Below, one piece after another: positions 37,179 through 48,105 of a DNA stretch of 64,000 nucleotides (positions are counted from its first letter, which is position 1; the number at the start of each line of letters is the position of its first letter). Origin of the DNA: Schistocephalus solidus (Eukaryota > Platyhelminthes > Cestoda > Diphyllobothriidea > Diphyllobothriidae). Both the position numbers and the translations under genes were made by a program. The notes under the pieces were generated by a model. That model had not been told where the DNA came from, searched no databases, and saw only the letters and a list, made by a program, of their open reading frames with translations. Where the stretch lies: NCBI GenBank assembly GCA_017591395.1, contig WEDG01005425.1, positions 1 to 64,000 on the forward strand, in the 5' to 3' direction.

Positions 37179-37685
37179 ATGAGTGACACCGCTACCCATT
37201 CTGCTGCGAAGAAGACTAAGGCCCCGAGGAAGCCCAAGGTTCCCGCGGCGCACCCGCCTTTCGCCAAAATGATCGTGGATGCGATCAAGGACCTGAAGGA
37301 AAAGAATGGCTCCAGCCGTCAAGCTATCTTGAAACACATTAAAGCCCATAACAAGATTGACGAGAAAGTTGCCGAGGTCCACCTGCGTCGCGCTCTTGTC
37401 TCCGCTACCGCAGCCGGCAAACTGATCCGTACCAAGGGCGCCGGCGCCTCCGGCTCCTTCAAACTCTCAGAGAAAGCTAAGAAGGAACCAGTCACGAAGA
37501 CACACGTCAAGAAGACGGCCAAACCTAAAGCTACCAAGGTAGTTGAATCCAGGAGGGCCGCAGCTCCTAAGAAGACCACGAAGCCGAAGAAGGTCGTAAA
37601 GGCGGTTAAGCCGAAGAAGGCGTCCGCGGCGAAACCCAAGAAGCCTTCTGTGAAGAAAACCCCAAAGAAGGCGGCGAAGAAGTAG
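37179..37685 (+). CDS. Histone H1 (linker histone)
   Basis: Linker histones bind the nucleosome entry/exit DNA and compact chromatin. The 168-residue product has a short Lys/Pro-rich N-terminus, then a globular winged-helix H15 domain (about residues 25-100). The domain includes HPPFAKMIVDAIKDLKEKNG, SSRQAILKHIKAHNKI, VHLRRALVSATAAGKL and GASGSFKLS. A Lys/Ala/Pro-rich tail ending TPKKAAKK follows. The frame is open for 35 codons upstream, but this ATG, in ACAACATGAGTG, starts the family-typical MSD... N-terminus and lies downstream of the TATA box. There is no intron. No histone 3' stem-loop was seen within 200 bp of the stop. It is a lone H1, not part of a histone cluster in this window. Confidence 0.93.
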   Translation: MSDTATHSAAKKTKAPRKPKVPAAHPPFAKMIVDAIKDLKEKNGSSRQAILKHIKAHNKIDEKVAEVHLRRALVSATAAGKLIRTKGAGASGSFKLSEKAKKEPVTKTHVKKTAKPKATKVVESRRAAAPKKTTKPKKVVKAVKPKKASAAKPKKPSVKKTPKKAAKK

Positions 37686-38004
37686 GGTATGTGCACTATC
37701 CAACAGGCATCTATACTCCCTTGTACATATGTTTTTCCTCCACCTGTATATATCAACATTCTCTGAACTGCCAAGATACTTGTTTTGAATTCAGCGCTGA
37801 GGGGCTTCTATTAAGTGATTTTCCTGCGGGTTATTTGGCGTGGGCGTTATACTGGCGTGTCGTGCTTCTCGGAGTGTAGCGTCGTGCGGCTAGGCTGGGG
37901 CCTCTGATTAATGCTGCTTTAGGTCACGGGTAGGCATCGGCCCATGGGGAATACTGGCATGGTGTGTTGGTCTCTGTCTTTATCCCGTGTGGTGGTCCTC
38001 GCAT
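37686..38004. other. H1 3' flank
   Basis: No canonical histone stem-loop and no strong AATAAA were seen; ATTAAG near 37810 is a weak possibility. Nothing else recognised. Confidence 0.5.
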
Positions 38005-38554
38005 CCACCCTGTACAGTAACCACGGGAAGAGGGGCGGGGACTTACAATCAAACCCCATGAGCACATTCGAGCGTCAGCGCTTCGCCTAGATGCTTAGCC
38101 GAGGAACGAAAGGCAGTGGAAAAATCTACGAACCGGAGGCTCGGCAGTTACGAAGGTTTAATTGGCGGGGGTGTAAGGCTCGCCTATCGGTCGTCTGAGC
38201 AAACTAGGCGAGGACTAATTGTACGGCCGCTTCTCAGCAATGTATGCGGCTTTTGCACCCATTCCCGGGGCACTTAGGTTTGGATGTAAGATGAGGGTTA
38301 GGACCGAGTTTAGGGTTAAGATTAAGGTTGGTGTTAGGGTCAATGTTTGGGTTCGTGCTAACTGAAGGGTCTACGGTTAGGGTAGGGCCAAAGTTAAGAT
38401 TAAGGTTACAGTTTAGTTTTATGCTAGGTCAGGCCACAGGAATTTGTTACCTTTCTAGAAATTTATCGTAAGGCGGGCGGAACTGTTCCCATGTCCTGAT
38501 TAGGCAGCCATACAAGTTAGCTTTACCGAAAACCGCAAAGGAAACAAAACTTCT
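38005..38554 (+). repeat. Inverted repeat, right arm (partner 32894-33490)
   Basis: It runs from CCTGTACAGTAACCACGGGA to AAGGAAACAAAACTTCT and mirrors the left arm. It contains MITE copy i and the same adjoining ~180 bp. The arms are about 4.5 kb apart and enclose the SINE pair and histone H1. Confidence 0.85.
38207..38527 (+). mobile_element. MITE with TTAGGG-like core, copy i
   Basis: Ends GGCGAGGACTAATTGTACGG and CCATACAAGTTAGCTTTACC. The core contains GATGAGGGTTAGGACC, AGGGTTAAGATTAAGG and GGTTAGGGTAGGGCC. It was duplicated together with copy h. Confidence 0.7.
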
Positions 38555-39220
38555 ACGGATAGTGCAAGTGCCTGGTCAAGTTGACTCTAGCGGCGCGGAG
38601 TAAAAGTTTTCACCGGGGCTCGACGCCGAGGCAATCGCTCCCAGGTCCCCGACCCCCTTATTTTAAAACTCCATGATCTCTTGTAGCTCGGAATTGTCAG
38701 ACATTCCATCTAAGTCCTCAGACTGGTGACCAGCCCGGTGGGGGCAGTAAAGAAGTAATGAAATAAGTTACGGTTAGATTTCGTTGAACGGCAGCGCTAG
38801 AGCAATCAATCTCGAGTCGGCAACCCGTGGTGAATGCACCAAAGGAAGTTTTCTGAATTGCGATAGGATCCGTGGTTTCTTAGTCTCTCCGTGTGTGCCA
38901 ATCACACCGTACCGCCGGGTGGCGTCTTGTCGCGCACTCGCGGCATTTGACCAAACTCGGTGAGCTGAACCTGACAAGAGACCAGCAACTCCAATGGGTT
39001 GAAGCCGAATCTAGAGGACGAACTGGTGCAAATTTAAAAAAGAAACTTAGATAACGACGAATCAGTCCTTATTTATTTTTTCCGACTGTCATCGCTGTTA
39101 TAATCAGTAGCGTAATGCAGTTTATAAACCCGCCTCTGGTGCCGCATGGATGCGGTTGGATCCTCTCGGGTATTATTCAGACCGGTTGGACACGGGGTAC
39201 GTAGTTCCGCAAGACAGATG
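38555..39220. other. Unassigned spacer
   Basis: Nothing recognised. Confidence 0.45.
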
Positions 39221-39355
39221 AAGTTGCGTTAACTTCCTAACCTTTACCTTAGTCCCAGCCCCTCTTGGAATTTAGCGCTAGGCCACCTCGCACACAAAGG
39301 GGAGGGGTTCATATTCCTGTTTCACGAGACCCACAAATGAGTGTAAGGCGCACAC
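39221..39355 (-). mobile_element. Probable degenerate MITE fragment, copy k
   Basis: CCTAACCTTTACCTTAGTCC, then TTGGAATTTAGCGCTAGGCC and TTCATATTCCTGTTTCACG resemble the family right block and end with many changes. The call rests on weak similarity. Confidence 0.35.
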
Positions 39356-41140
39356 TATATATAGGATGCATCTGGCATGCCACCACGTCTCCAATACTTA
39401 TCAGCGTCCGCGCTCCTCACTATCGGGCTCGTAGTTGATGCGATGACCGCTTGTGAGTTCGCACCCAAGCGTTAATCGCCATGATTTCCGCACCGTTATT
39501 GATTCTTGGCGTTATAATAACTCAGCCATTTGGCTCGCTGTCACCAGAGCTGTTATTCCACCCCCCTCCCCCAGCCACCCCCGTGTAGCTAATTACCTCA
39601 TCCAGATAAGGTATCCGCACATAATGTGGAGCGGCGGTGTCATTTCCCTTATCAACTAACCTCGGGCCGGAGAACCAGGACTCAAACAGCTCACGCGGTT
39701 GCCCCCCCTGCGATAATTCTAGCCCCGTCAAACTTGGAGGTGGGGCCAGTTTCTCCCGCGATAATTGTCTATGTATGCAATTACACCATATCCAGTAAAC
39801 AACTCCAAACGTTTTCGATCCCTAGACTTATAATTAACTCTGATTCGCGCACAAACTTAACTCCAAGGGGTGTGTGCGAGGACAGCAGAGGGCTTCCAAA
39901 ACGTTTGTCAGGCATGGAAGTGTTTGCGTCTGTCGGCATTAGCTGCTCCCAATCGTGCGGCTGTTCTCCGGACGTAGCAATCATGATCGAGCGATTTCTA
40001 GGGCTGTTTATTAAGCTGGAGACATTTTTATGGGGTTTTCATTGCGTTCTTATCAATCTGTCAATGCCCATAGTAACATCGCGATATAGGGGTCATTTTG
40101 GCACGCCCTCATCAGCCATTATCATGGTGCCAATCCTCCATCATAACCTAAACGCTTCAATATAGCATAGCAGCTGAACATGTATGTCTAGAAGAGCCAA
40201 AGAGACGTGGAGCGACTGGTTACTCTTGCCGTCTTTACTCACTGCCCGATCACACAATTTACCCCCAATCGATTGGTACGACCCAGGCGATAGCAAATGC
40301 CACTAGCAACGGCTTATCAAACTGGGCTTCGTCGACAACGGTTAAGTTCTCTGCCCTAGTAACACCTTCGGAAGTAAAGTTCTCTTCGTGCACGTGCAAC
40401 CGTTTCCCTCTATAGTCGTCATAATTTTAATGTCGCGTGTTGTTGCACGTCGGTGTACTTGGCACTAGGTATCCGGTGTTTAATTGGGGTTCCAAATATT
40501 AATTATTTGATTTGGTATGCGCCAGGCTGCCGCCTCACTGTATGTAGCTTATCGCTCCTTGCGTCTGATCCCGATACTCACGCAACCACGCCGACTGACA
40601 TCGCGAGGTTCTGTACGTTACCCTCGTCTCATCTGGCCAATCCACGACACTGCCAGGCCCTGGCCGTCCAATCAGAATAAAGACTGAGGCAGTCACGTAC
40701 TCACTCGACACGAACGCCCTTCGTGGGCGGGGCGTGTGCCTTCCTTGCGTCCGGCTGCTAACGTGCTCTGACATCAGTTCTTTTTCCGCCTTTCTGGGTA
40801 GCATACAATGTCTTCTCTGTACAAATTATTTTCAGCTATTGACTGAAACGAGGATGCGATGGGGAACCACCGCAGACTAACATCCACGGCGTTAGAGTCT
40901 CCTCTTACAGGGAACTACACTAGCTAAACCTCCCATGAATAACCGAACCCTTCTACTCTACCCCGAAGTAGACACTAGGAAAATACAAACTCGTATAGAT
41001 TCCATTGAGCATGGGTTTTATTTATACCCCAACAACAGTCATTTAAAGTGGGAGATTTGGGTATTTGACAGCATAAACCAAACAGTAAACGTTTCAAGCT
41101 ACAGGCTATCGACAAGAGACTACACATAGCAGCAATGAAT
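39356..41140. other. Unassigned spacer
   Basis: The longest open frame is 179 codons (39626-40165, +). It has no recognised domain, no start context of note and overlapping frames on the other strand. Short C-runs occur near 39560. No gene is called. Confidence 0.4.
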
Positions 41141-41789
41141 CCTGGTCCGCTGTCTGTGCGAGTCAACTTCAGTCTCATTGGGCATTACAACACCAGCCGG
41201 GTGAGGGCACAGAACAGTGCAGATGTTAGTCTCGAGAGATGCTGTTTTTTGAATACCCTTAAAGAACTGTTGACCTCATGGCCTACCGTAAGTGCAGAGG
41301 CACACATGATGGCCCCTGTCGACAGGTTGAATGTCATTAGATCACCCAAGCCTAAAGGAGGCAGTGTCTAGAACACTCACGGGGGTTTTAAATGATAAAG
41401 GTATTAGGAAAATTTGGTAGTTTGCTCCATTCACGAGGAAATTTTCCCTAATTTCATGTCTTGATATTTGTTCGTTGCTTTGTTTGTCTGAACTATGGTT
41501 AGGAGGTTATTGCAACAATACGCTAGCACCTTTTTCAAGGAACTTAAACTAAATTTTTTTTACTTAATTTACTGTTACACTATACGGTCAATATGCCGGG
41601 TTTGTGATCGTCTCGTGCTCACAACAAAGGACTTCGTAGCGGGAAAGAAACACCACTGCGGATGGCGAATCGTCTTAAAGTGTCGACCGAAAATGTCAAT
41701 TCCAGGCTTCCTGTCGATAACTCGTCGATCGATATTCAAAAATACGATATGGAGCTACTTTTTTTAAAAAAAAGGACACAGTAAGACTG

Positions 41790-42300
41790 AAGTGATTTGT
41801 CTTCAAGAGGCATGGTTAAATAGTGACACTGATTCACAATTCATTAGTCACCCCGTCTTTCTGCTACTGTCGAACTGAGAGAAAAATCTTCATCCTGCAG
41901 CAGAGTCGGTGGGGTGGCTATTTTGGTCAACATGGGTTGGTGTATTAACTGTACGTCCTTATGTTTGTACTCAGATGATTTGATAGACGTTATCACTGTC
42001 ATGTTAGCCCCGATTTTTAAATACTTTTAAAGGCACTATATTTGTTAGTATTTATATTCGCCCCTCAATCTGTGAAAGTGCCTTAACCCGATTTTTGACT
42101 TTCCTTCACAAAAACTTGCTTTATTCTCTTATGTGGTGACTTTAATCGTGTGAAGCTACATCCGCTTACACTGTTAGGCTTTGATGCTTCGCGCTGATGC
42201 CCTTCTTGATAACGTTTTGACCAACCAACCAACCCAAGCTTTTCATTGTTAAGAACAGAGCTCCATTGCCAAGTTCCAATCATTCTGCGCTATTAGGCCT
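41790..42300 (+). pseudogene. AP-type endonuclease of the CR1 copy (decayed)
   Basis: Readable pieces are CLQEAWLNSDTDSQFISHPV (41798-41860) and VAILVNMGWCINCTS (about 41915-41965), which follow the usual Q-E-x-W-L and AILV pattern. Further pieces, IYIRPSICESALTRFLTFLH-like and YVVTLIV, lie around 42050-42150. LQEAW carries the catalytic Glu position. Frame changes and stops occur about every 60-100 bp. Confidence 0.55.
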
Positions 42301-42653
42301 TCCAAAAGTCTATCCCATTTCTATGTGTACACTGATAATCAAACCTGAAAGGAAAATAAAGGTTCGCGATACGTCCCCACAAAGCATTTGCCTACTCCAT
42401 CCTTGTATATCGTACGCTATTCCCGCTTTCCTCAGAAAAGATCGAATCGTGCTCCGGATGCCTTGCAACATTTATAAAAAAATACTATTTGCTGTCCTCT
42501 TGATACCGTTATGATCAGACCTGACAGAATTTCTTCTCCCGATGTAAAATTTTGAAGACGTAAAAAGAATCACTCTGCAATCTTGAACTACGTGGCAGAC
42601 TAATGGATGTTAACTGACTCCAACCCCCCCCCCCCCCCCTCAAACAACCTTCG

Positions 42654-43651
42654 TTGCTACTTAGAGTTTTTTTTATTCCTATGTCAGTCGCAACAGCGGA
42701 GAAACACCAGAAAAAGGTCCGTGGCTCAACAGCTGCTGGGCCGGACGGTGTCTCACCATTTATTCTAAAATATTGCTGTCCTCAAATTGCCCATATTTTG
42801 ACACACCTTATCAACATGTCCTTCATGGAGTCTAAGATTCCTGATGTTTGATGTAGTAAGATTCACCCCTATCCCTAAAAAAATTGATAATTTTGGTCTT
42901 AAGTCTTTCCATTCAATCGCCTGCTCTTCCGCTTTACTGGAGTTTGCTGAGCGAGTCGCCCTAGATATAATTCTGCCATACACCTCCAATATCTCAAACC
43001 CATTACAATTCGCATACAAGGCCAGGCGTAGTACCATGGTGGCTATTGCACTTGTGATACATTTGGCTCTACGAGATTTAGATAAGGGCTGCCGTGCCTA
43101 CGCATGTGCATCTCTTGACTACTCCTCTGCATTCAAAACCATTCCACACCAGCTCCTCCTTAACAAAACATCCGCGTGTGGCTATCCCTGCTGGGTTGTC
43201 TTTTGGCTCGAAGATTATTTTACTTCCCAAACTCAACTCGTACAATCCTGCAGGCGGAGATCTACGTTCCTTCCCAACAACTGTGGTGTTATTCAAGGTG
43301 CCATTCTATCCCCTCACCTCTACTTCCTCCACACTGAATATTTAAGATCACCAAACCACGGTATCTGTATAAAATACGCCGACAATATGGTTGTTGACTA
43401 TCCTCTTCAAAAATCAGACACATCTCCAGCCTCTGAAGGATGGTCTGGATCATATATCAGCATGGTCATCAGATAATGGCCTTCAACTAAACAATGAAAT
43501 ATATATCCAGTGTGTTTTTCGCGGGCGACCCTCCCCTATTCCGGAATCGTCAGACATCCTTCCCAACGAGGTATCCTCCTTCCGGTACCTTGGCGTTACT
43601 CTGATATCCCATCTTTCATTCTCCCTACATGTTTGGTACTCTTTTTACTAG
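42654..43651 (+). pseudogene. Reverse transcriptase of the CR1 copy
   Basis: STAAGPDGVSPFILKYCCPQ (42727-42786) gives the GPDG fingers motif. Then FTPIPKK, CASLDYSSAFKTIPHQLLL (43108-43164), NNCGVIQGAILSPHLYFLHT (43276-43335) and CIKYADNMVVDYPL (43366-43407) follow. SFRYLGVTLISHLSF closes the thumb. The Asp of SLDYSSAF is kept, but the second Asp of YADD is Asn. Frameshifts lie near 42845 and 43405. Confidence 0.75.
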
Positions 43652-44178
43652 TTAGATTTTGTTATTATACCCGTCGTTTACGTTCCTATCAGACACCTCA
43701 ATCCCTTATCCGGTGAATTACAACTGCATGAATTCTTCCCCTCATTCTCTATTTTCTCCCGTGATTTTTTCAGTTCTGCTTAAAAAGGATTTGCTAATTT
43801 TAAGACATTTCCTCTGAATGCTCTCTTCTGTTGCCGGTGTTTCTTATACTGTTTTAGTGGATACAATAATAAAACGACACTTTTTAACAATCAAGCAATT
43901 TGCTTAGCGCATTCGTGATGATATTACCCATCCCCTCCGCTCCGAGCACATTGCCGTGAAGTCTTCCCGTCCCCTGCGTCGAGGCTTTCATCATATCACT
44001 TGCTGTACATCAGCATATCCGTGCTCTGTTTTCTCATTTCTAGCACGCTGAAAGTGGAATTGTCTCCCCCCACATTAGATGTACATTTTTTACCTTTTGG
44101 TTCTTGCACAATCCGTTAAGTGATGCTCTTCTTTCAGTGAATGGAGTCATTTTTTTGCTGAAAATTTTGAATGATACT

Positions 44179-44574
44179 TAAGGCGTGTTCGTATCACAGC
44201 CACTAGCATTGCTACTTCAGCAAGAAAGTCCTTGGCATTTGGCCGGAATCCAGGTGGTCGCTTTTGTGTATCGGACAAAATGGCTAATTTGGTCACGGTT
44301 TTTACAATCGTTTCCGAGGGAAATAATTCCGCCTTCTGCTGTTTAACTTATACGAACAGCAATATGTTCCAACTGTTTGTATGCCGTAACGAATTCGCGA
44401 AGCGGACCCCTTAGCAGCGACTTAAATCCGATTTTTTTAGCGATGTGAACTTTCAATGCGTCGGCCTCACCACATCCTCCCACGTCCACCGTGCTCCGGT
44501 GGAAAGCCATCGTCAAGGCAACGGAATGTGAGTGAAGGTGCAGAGACTGTCAAAGCTAGACGGATCGTTTTGGA
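44179..44574. other. Unassigned spacer
   Basis: No feature recognised between the CR1 end and the SINE pair. Confidence 0.45.
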
Positions 44575-44640
44575 CAGAACGTCATTATTGACAAGGGAGA
44601 CTGGAATGACCATTTCTGACTCCTTACCTGTCAGAAGCCC
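44575..44640 (-). mobile_element. tRNA-derived SINE 3' part, copy S5
   Basis: In reverse orientation, TTGACAAGGGAGACTGGAAT, GACCATTTCTGACTCC and TTACCTGTCAGAAGCCC resemble the family body. It is short and faces S6. Confidence 0.5.
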
Positions 44641-44679
44641 AGTGCCCTATCCAGGGAGTCAAGAGCGCGTTGTCCTGTT

Positions 44680-44790
44680 GGTCGTGATCGGGTATATTTA
44701 ACAGTGGTAGTGGGGTACTGGCTGGTTGATGATGGCTAATAAGCCAAAAGTGGCCATTTAAGATTCCCTTTTCTCTGTCGCTTATATCTT
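44680..44790 (+). mobile_element. tRNA-derived SINE, copy S6 (head and body, tRNA part lost)
   Basis: GTCGTGATCGGGTATATTTA matches the head of S3. It is followed by GTACTGGCTGGTTGATGATG, GCTAATAAGCCAAAAGTGG and CCCTTTTCTCTGTCG. Confidence 0.5.
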
Positions 44791-45459
44791 ACAGCTATAT
44801 GCTAGCCGCTGTGTGGCTGCTGGCGGGGCTCGAGATGGAGCCCCAGTGCAGTGGGTCAGAAGCCCCGATACACTGCAAGCTCGGGGCTGCTCGCGCGTCT
44901 ATGTGCTAGAGGGAGGTAGCTGGGCGTGAGTGGATAAATGTCACGTGATAGTGAGTCACTGACCTCTTGGTCGATTTATGGGCCGATAGCAGTTTGTGAG
45001 CGCCTGCGATTGGCTGGCCAAGGAAACTCGATAACTATGATCACATGACCTCTAGCTGGGCATCGGCTCCAGAGGGGGAAGGCGTTACACACACACACAC
45101 ACACACCGTGCCAAGCCGATGCCCACCCACCTTCAGCACTTTCTAGCACCTTCTTTCTAGCATCTTTCTTTGTTGCTATACCGTTCAGTCTATTTATTAC
45201 ATGGAAGTTTGTTTCCATGCCCTTACGATCTAATACTCGCAGATTTATCGTGTCTACTAGCAAAACTCGTCTATAATTCCAGAGGTTTTATGTGTTTCCT
45301 TCGAAAATAAGTAAATTTATACAAGTCCCAAAAGGACGCGTAAATAATTATTATAGAATTATACAGTAGTTGCTGTGGGATACACTGGTAGGTGTCTGGG
45401 CGAATCCTGCAGTGGAAATTCAGCACGTTAGCTTCGTTCCACAGCCTAGGGGCCCTATT
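44791..45459. other. Spacer with a hairpin around a (CA)n tract
   Basis: TGGGCATCGGCT at 45057-45068 is mirrored by AGCCGATGCCCA at 45114-45125, a perfect 12-bp stem enclosing 45 nt with (AC)10. No gene recognised. Confidence 0.6.
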
Positions 45460-45600
45460 ATGCACCCGTCACACACCACTCACCTGTCGAAATTGCCTCC
45501 GGGCATTCAGACATCGCATGACGTATTTCTGCCAGATGCGCATATGCTACAGTAGGACTCACCGCAGCATCACTACAGCCTGCCCATATCTTACCCCCGG
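45460..45600 (+). pseudogene. Diverged zinc-finger fragment of the RTE-like family
   Basis: The reading TCRNCLRAFRHRMTYFCQMR with ICYSRTHRS matches the finger CPRAFAHRMCLFGHMRIHDS of element 2 (about 52945-53010) in spacing and in the R-A-F-x-H-R-M and M-R-I cores. The second finger His is lost. No RT or 3' tail was seen beside it. Confidence 0.4.
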
Positions 45601-46269
45601 GGCGGCCGTACTGCGGCCGTACTCACCTCCGGTTGTCGTGACATTGACTTGCCATCGGAGCCTGATGGTTGGTGAGGCAGAGTGTGATGGATGCATCGCA
45701 ATTCTGCCTCATTACAAACCCAATCACGTGCAAGTCATCAGTGCTGCTTCCACCCAGTGGGACCTAATGCGGAATTCACCCATTGTGACGGTTTAAGTAT
45801 CACCCAGAGTGCCATAATCGGTCGACCAAGTCTAGATTAACAAGAAGACGTCATAGTGAATGGGTTTCTGGCGAAAAAAGCCGGAGTTGTTACCCATGCC
45901 GGCGATGGCTCCTTTCGAAGTGTTGACGCTGTTAAGTCATGTCTGCGAGAAAGAGAGAGAGAGAGAGATCCGTAGCGTTTGGTGACTAAATGTGCGCCAT
46001 AGCCAGCTTCAAACTGATTGTTTTTATAACTAACTAAATAGACTGGGCAACTTCGAAGGCAGTGAGCATCTTTATTGCCTTTATTAATGCAAGACGCGAG
46101 AAAAACGCGCAGCTGCATTGATTATTTGTAGGATTCTCTTATACACTTTTGTCATTTCACTATGCATATGTTGCTTTTAACGGTTCATTTAAACTGATTA
46201 CAAATAATACCCTCTCGAAGCTAATGTATACATACGTCGACTCTGTAACTCTGTGAAAGTTTTGAGGTC
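45601..46269. other. Unassigned spacer
   Basis: Contains a short (GA)n at 45951-45968. Nothing else recognised. Confidence 0.45.
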
Positions 46270-46490
46270 GACAACACGAAGGTTTCCCAAATCAGAAGTA
46301 AGGGTTAGGTAGGACCAGCTTTACTGAGTAGAAGATCGTACAAGTAGTTGCCGGAAGCGGCCTCTCTAGGCAAGTTCCATCTACAGCCGTGCCCACCGTT
46401 ATTCTTGCTTGTCCAACTGCGATGTGTGGACGGCTGTAACCAATCGATGAAGAGATAAATATCGATCGGCGTCGCAAGCCTGCGATCTAC
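46270..46490 (-). mobile_element. Possible solo LTR fragment of the gypsy family
   Basis: CGAAGGTTTCCCAAATCAGA and GTTAGGTAGGACCAGC at the left, and GGCTGTAACCAATCGATGAA at the right, keep the order and spacing of blocks at 31508-31690 next to the gypsy pol fragment. Similarity in the middle is weak. The orientation is taken from that fragment. Confidence 0.4.
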
Positions 46491-47204
46491 TCACGCGCAT
46501 AAGCAGAGGTTGTCACGCACGAGTAGGCAAGCTTGCCTACTGTCAAGCCTAGGCTTGGCAGGTACAGTGACATACACAGCGAATGAACCATTCTGTTAAG
46601 ATGGATGGAAGCATTGATATTAAGGTAAAGTGGGTAGAGCATCAAAGTACTCGATGTGTTAACATTATCAAGGGGAAGGTAGATATGCGAACACCTATCA
46701 CAGGGAACTTTATAAATGCAGTAGTTGGAGGACGATCCCAGTGGCTCAAGTCGATAGAGCCCCTGGCACCACAGCACCTGGATTTGGAATAAGTTCAGTC
46801 ACAGTGACGGCAAATGATTGGGCCTATACTAGATGAATATGATGGAAAAACGGGAAATTTTGCTTTGAATATTCCTAAAATCGGATGAAATGCGATGGTT
46901 TCAATGCTCATACTGTTAACGAAAAACATGGTTTTATTTGTTTGTAGCTCTCAGTAGATTCTACTTAAGTATCCTAATATAGGGCACATAAACTCAGATA
47001 GGTTTAAGAACAGGGCCTACTCAAGGCAATTTGCCAGAAGTACTGGAAACCTTAACTCTAACCGGATTGTGCAGAGATTAATGTAGATAAATTCTGGGCC
47101 TGAAATGACGAGGACAAATTTCTGACAGTTTTAGCGCCCAATGCAAAACTAACCTCAGAGGAGTGCACATTCTCTAAAGAGGAAGCTTGTTCTGTCAGGC
47201 CGTG
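46491..47204. other. Unassigned spacer
   Basis: A minus-strand reading near 46700-46760 (IYKVPCDRCSHIY) faintly recalls a Penelope GIY-YIG start but cannot be extended. Nothing else recognised. Confidence 0.35.
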
Positions 47205-47262
47205 CTCTTCTTCTTCTTCTTCTTCTTCTTCTTCTTCTTCTTCTTCTTCCTCCTTCTTCTCC
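47205..47262 (+). repeat. (TTC)n microsatellite
   Basis: About 15 TTC units followed by CCTCCTTC. On the minus strand it encodes a Glu or Lys run, which explains the open frames here. Confidence 0.95.
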
Positions 47263-47639
47263 TCTGAATAAGCACCTTGGCGAAATGCGCGCCGGTGATC
47301 AGGTTGAGAGGCTGAGTCAAAAGAAAAACCTTCAAATAAGTCAGGGTTTGTGTCAAAAGTGCATAAAAGGTAGAAAAAGCAATACATATGTTGTTTTCTT
47401 TCAAAAATCCCCGTTAAGGAAACCCTAATTAGATTATGAGGCGCTGGCAACGGGCGCAGTCACGTGACATTTAGGGAGAGCACGGACTCCCTCACTGTCA
47501 ACATCCCAACTGTGAAGATTGTTGCCCGAGACATGCAGGGTATTGTAGGAGTTTGCGATGCGCCACCTTTTGCAACCGTGCCTGCGCATCGGTAAGTGGC
47601 AAGTGCATCCTGCTAGTCGTAGTGAGTCAGAATCGGCTC
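47263..47639. other. Unassigned spacer
   Basis: No feature recognised. Confidence 0.45.
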
Positions 47640-48105
47640 AGCGAAATTTTTTTTACTATAAACAATCTGACGCGCTTGAAACTATCACGGTGCGCTAAAA
47701 GCCGTCGTTTGCAAGGTTGCCAACTGACGGGATAACTCGGACCATGTGGTCAGCCCAATGTGTGTTTAATGTGGAGTGGCTGAATGGCGGACTGAGAGTC
47801 AGGCTGCAATGGCTCCTTCTTAATGTGGTCTATATGGCACTCCCACTCCGTGGGATCCGAGCCAGGTTTCGTAGTACGCCCAGGGGCGGCTCCGGCTGCA
47901 CCAGCCACCTGCACCCTCTCCCATCCCCGGTCTTCTTGACTCTGTCATAACAATGGGTTCAGGTGGGGAGGAGGAGAGAGTGCGGTAGATGCAGCGGAAG
48001 TCTACTATAACTTTAAACTAAATTATGCGCAAGTCACCGTCCCTAGGCAACCCTTTAGAGTATCATACGGTATACATAGTCAACATCGACGGTCGAACGA
48101 TCATG
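47640..48105 (+). mobile_element. RTE-like 3' tail, copy C (5'-truncated insertion)
   Basis: It starts inside the tail at ACTATAAACAATCTGACGCG and contains one module copy (AGGTTGCCAACTGACGGGAT), CACTCCGTGGGATCCGAGCC and the GAGAGAGTGCGGTAG block. It ends TCGACGGTCGAACGATCATG. The 5' region of element 2 begins immediately after it. Confidence 0.7.

Larger units (their letters stand above)
41141..44178 (+). mobile_element. CR1-like non-LTR retrotransposon, longer copy
   Basis: Read in order: a short N-terminal stretch with MNPGPLSVRVNFSLIG (41136-41185), decayed AP-type endonuclease (about 41790-42300), reverse transcriptase (42654-43651) and a 3' UTR that matches the minus-strand copy at 28855-29480. 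It ends near TTGCTGAAAATTTTGAATGA. The body has many frame breaks. The 5' limit is uncertain. Confidence 0.65.

Noticed and set aside
39626..40165. 179-codon plus-strand open frame
   Set aside because: No recognisable domain, mixed composition and overlapping frames; it may be chance. A protein search or transcript would be needed to revive it.
46487..46777. Penelope GIY-YIG start (IYKVPCDRCSHIY) on the minus strand
   Set aside because: Only about 13 residues resemble the motif; the Tyr-Ile-Gly core and downstream half cannot be read.
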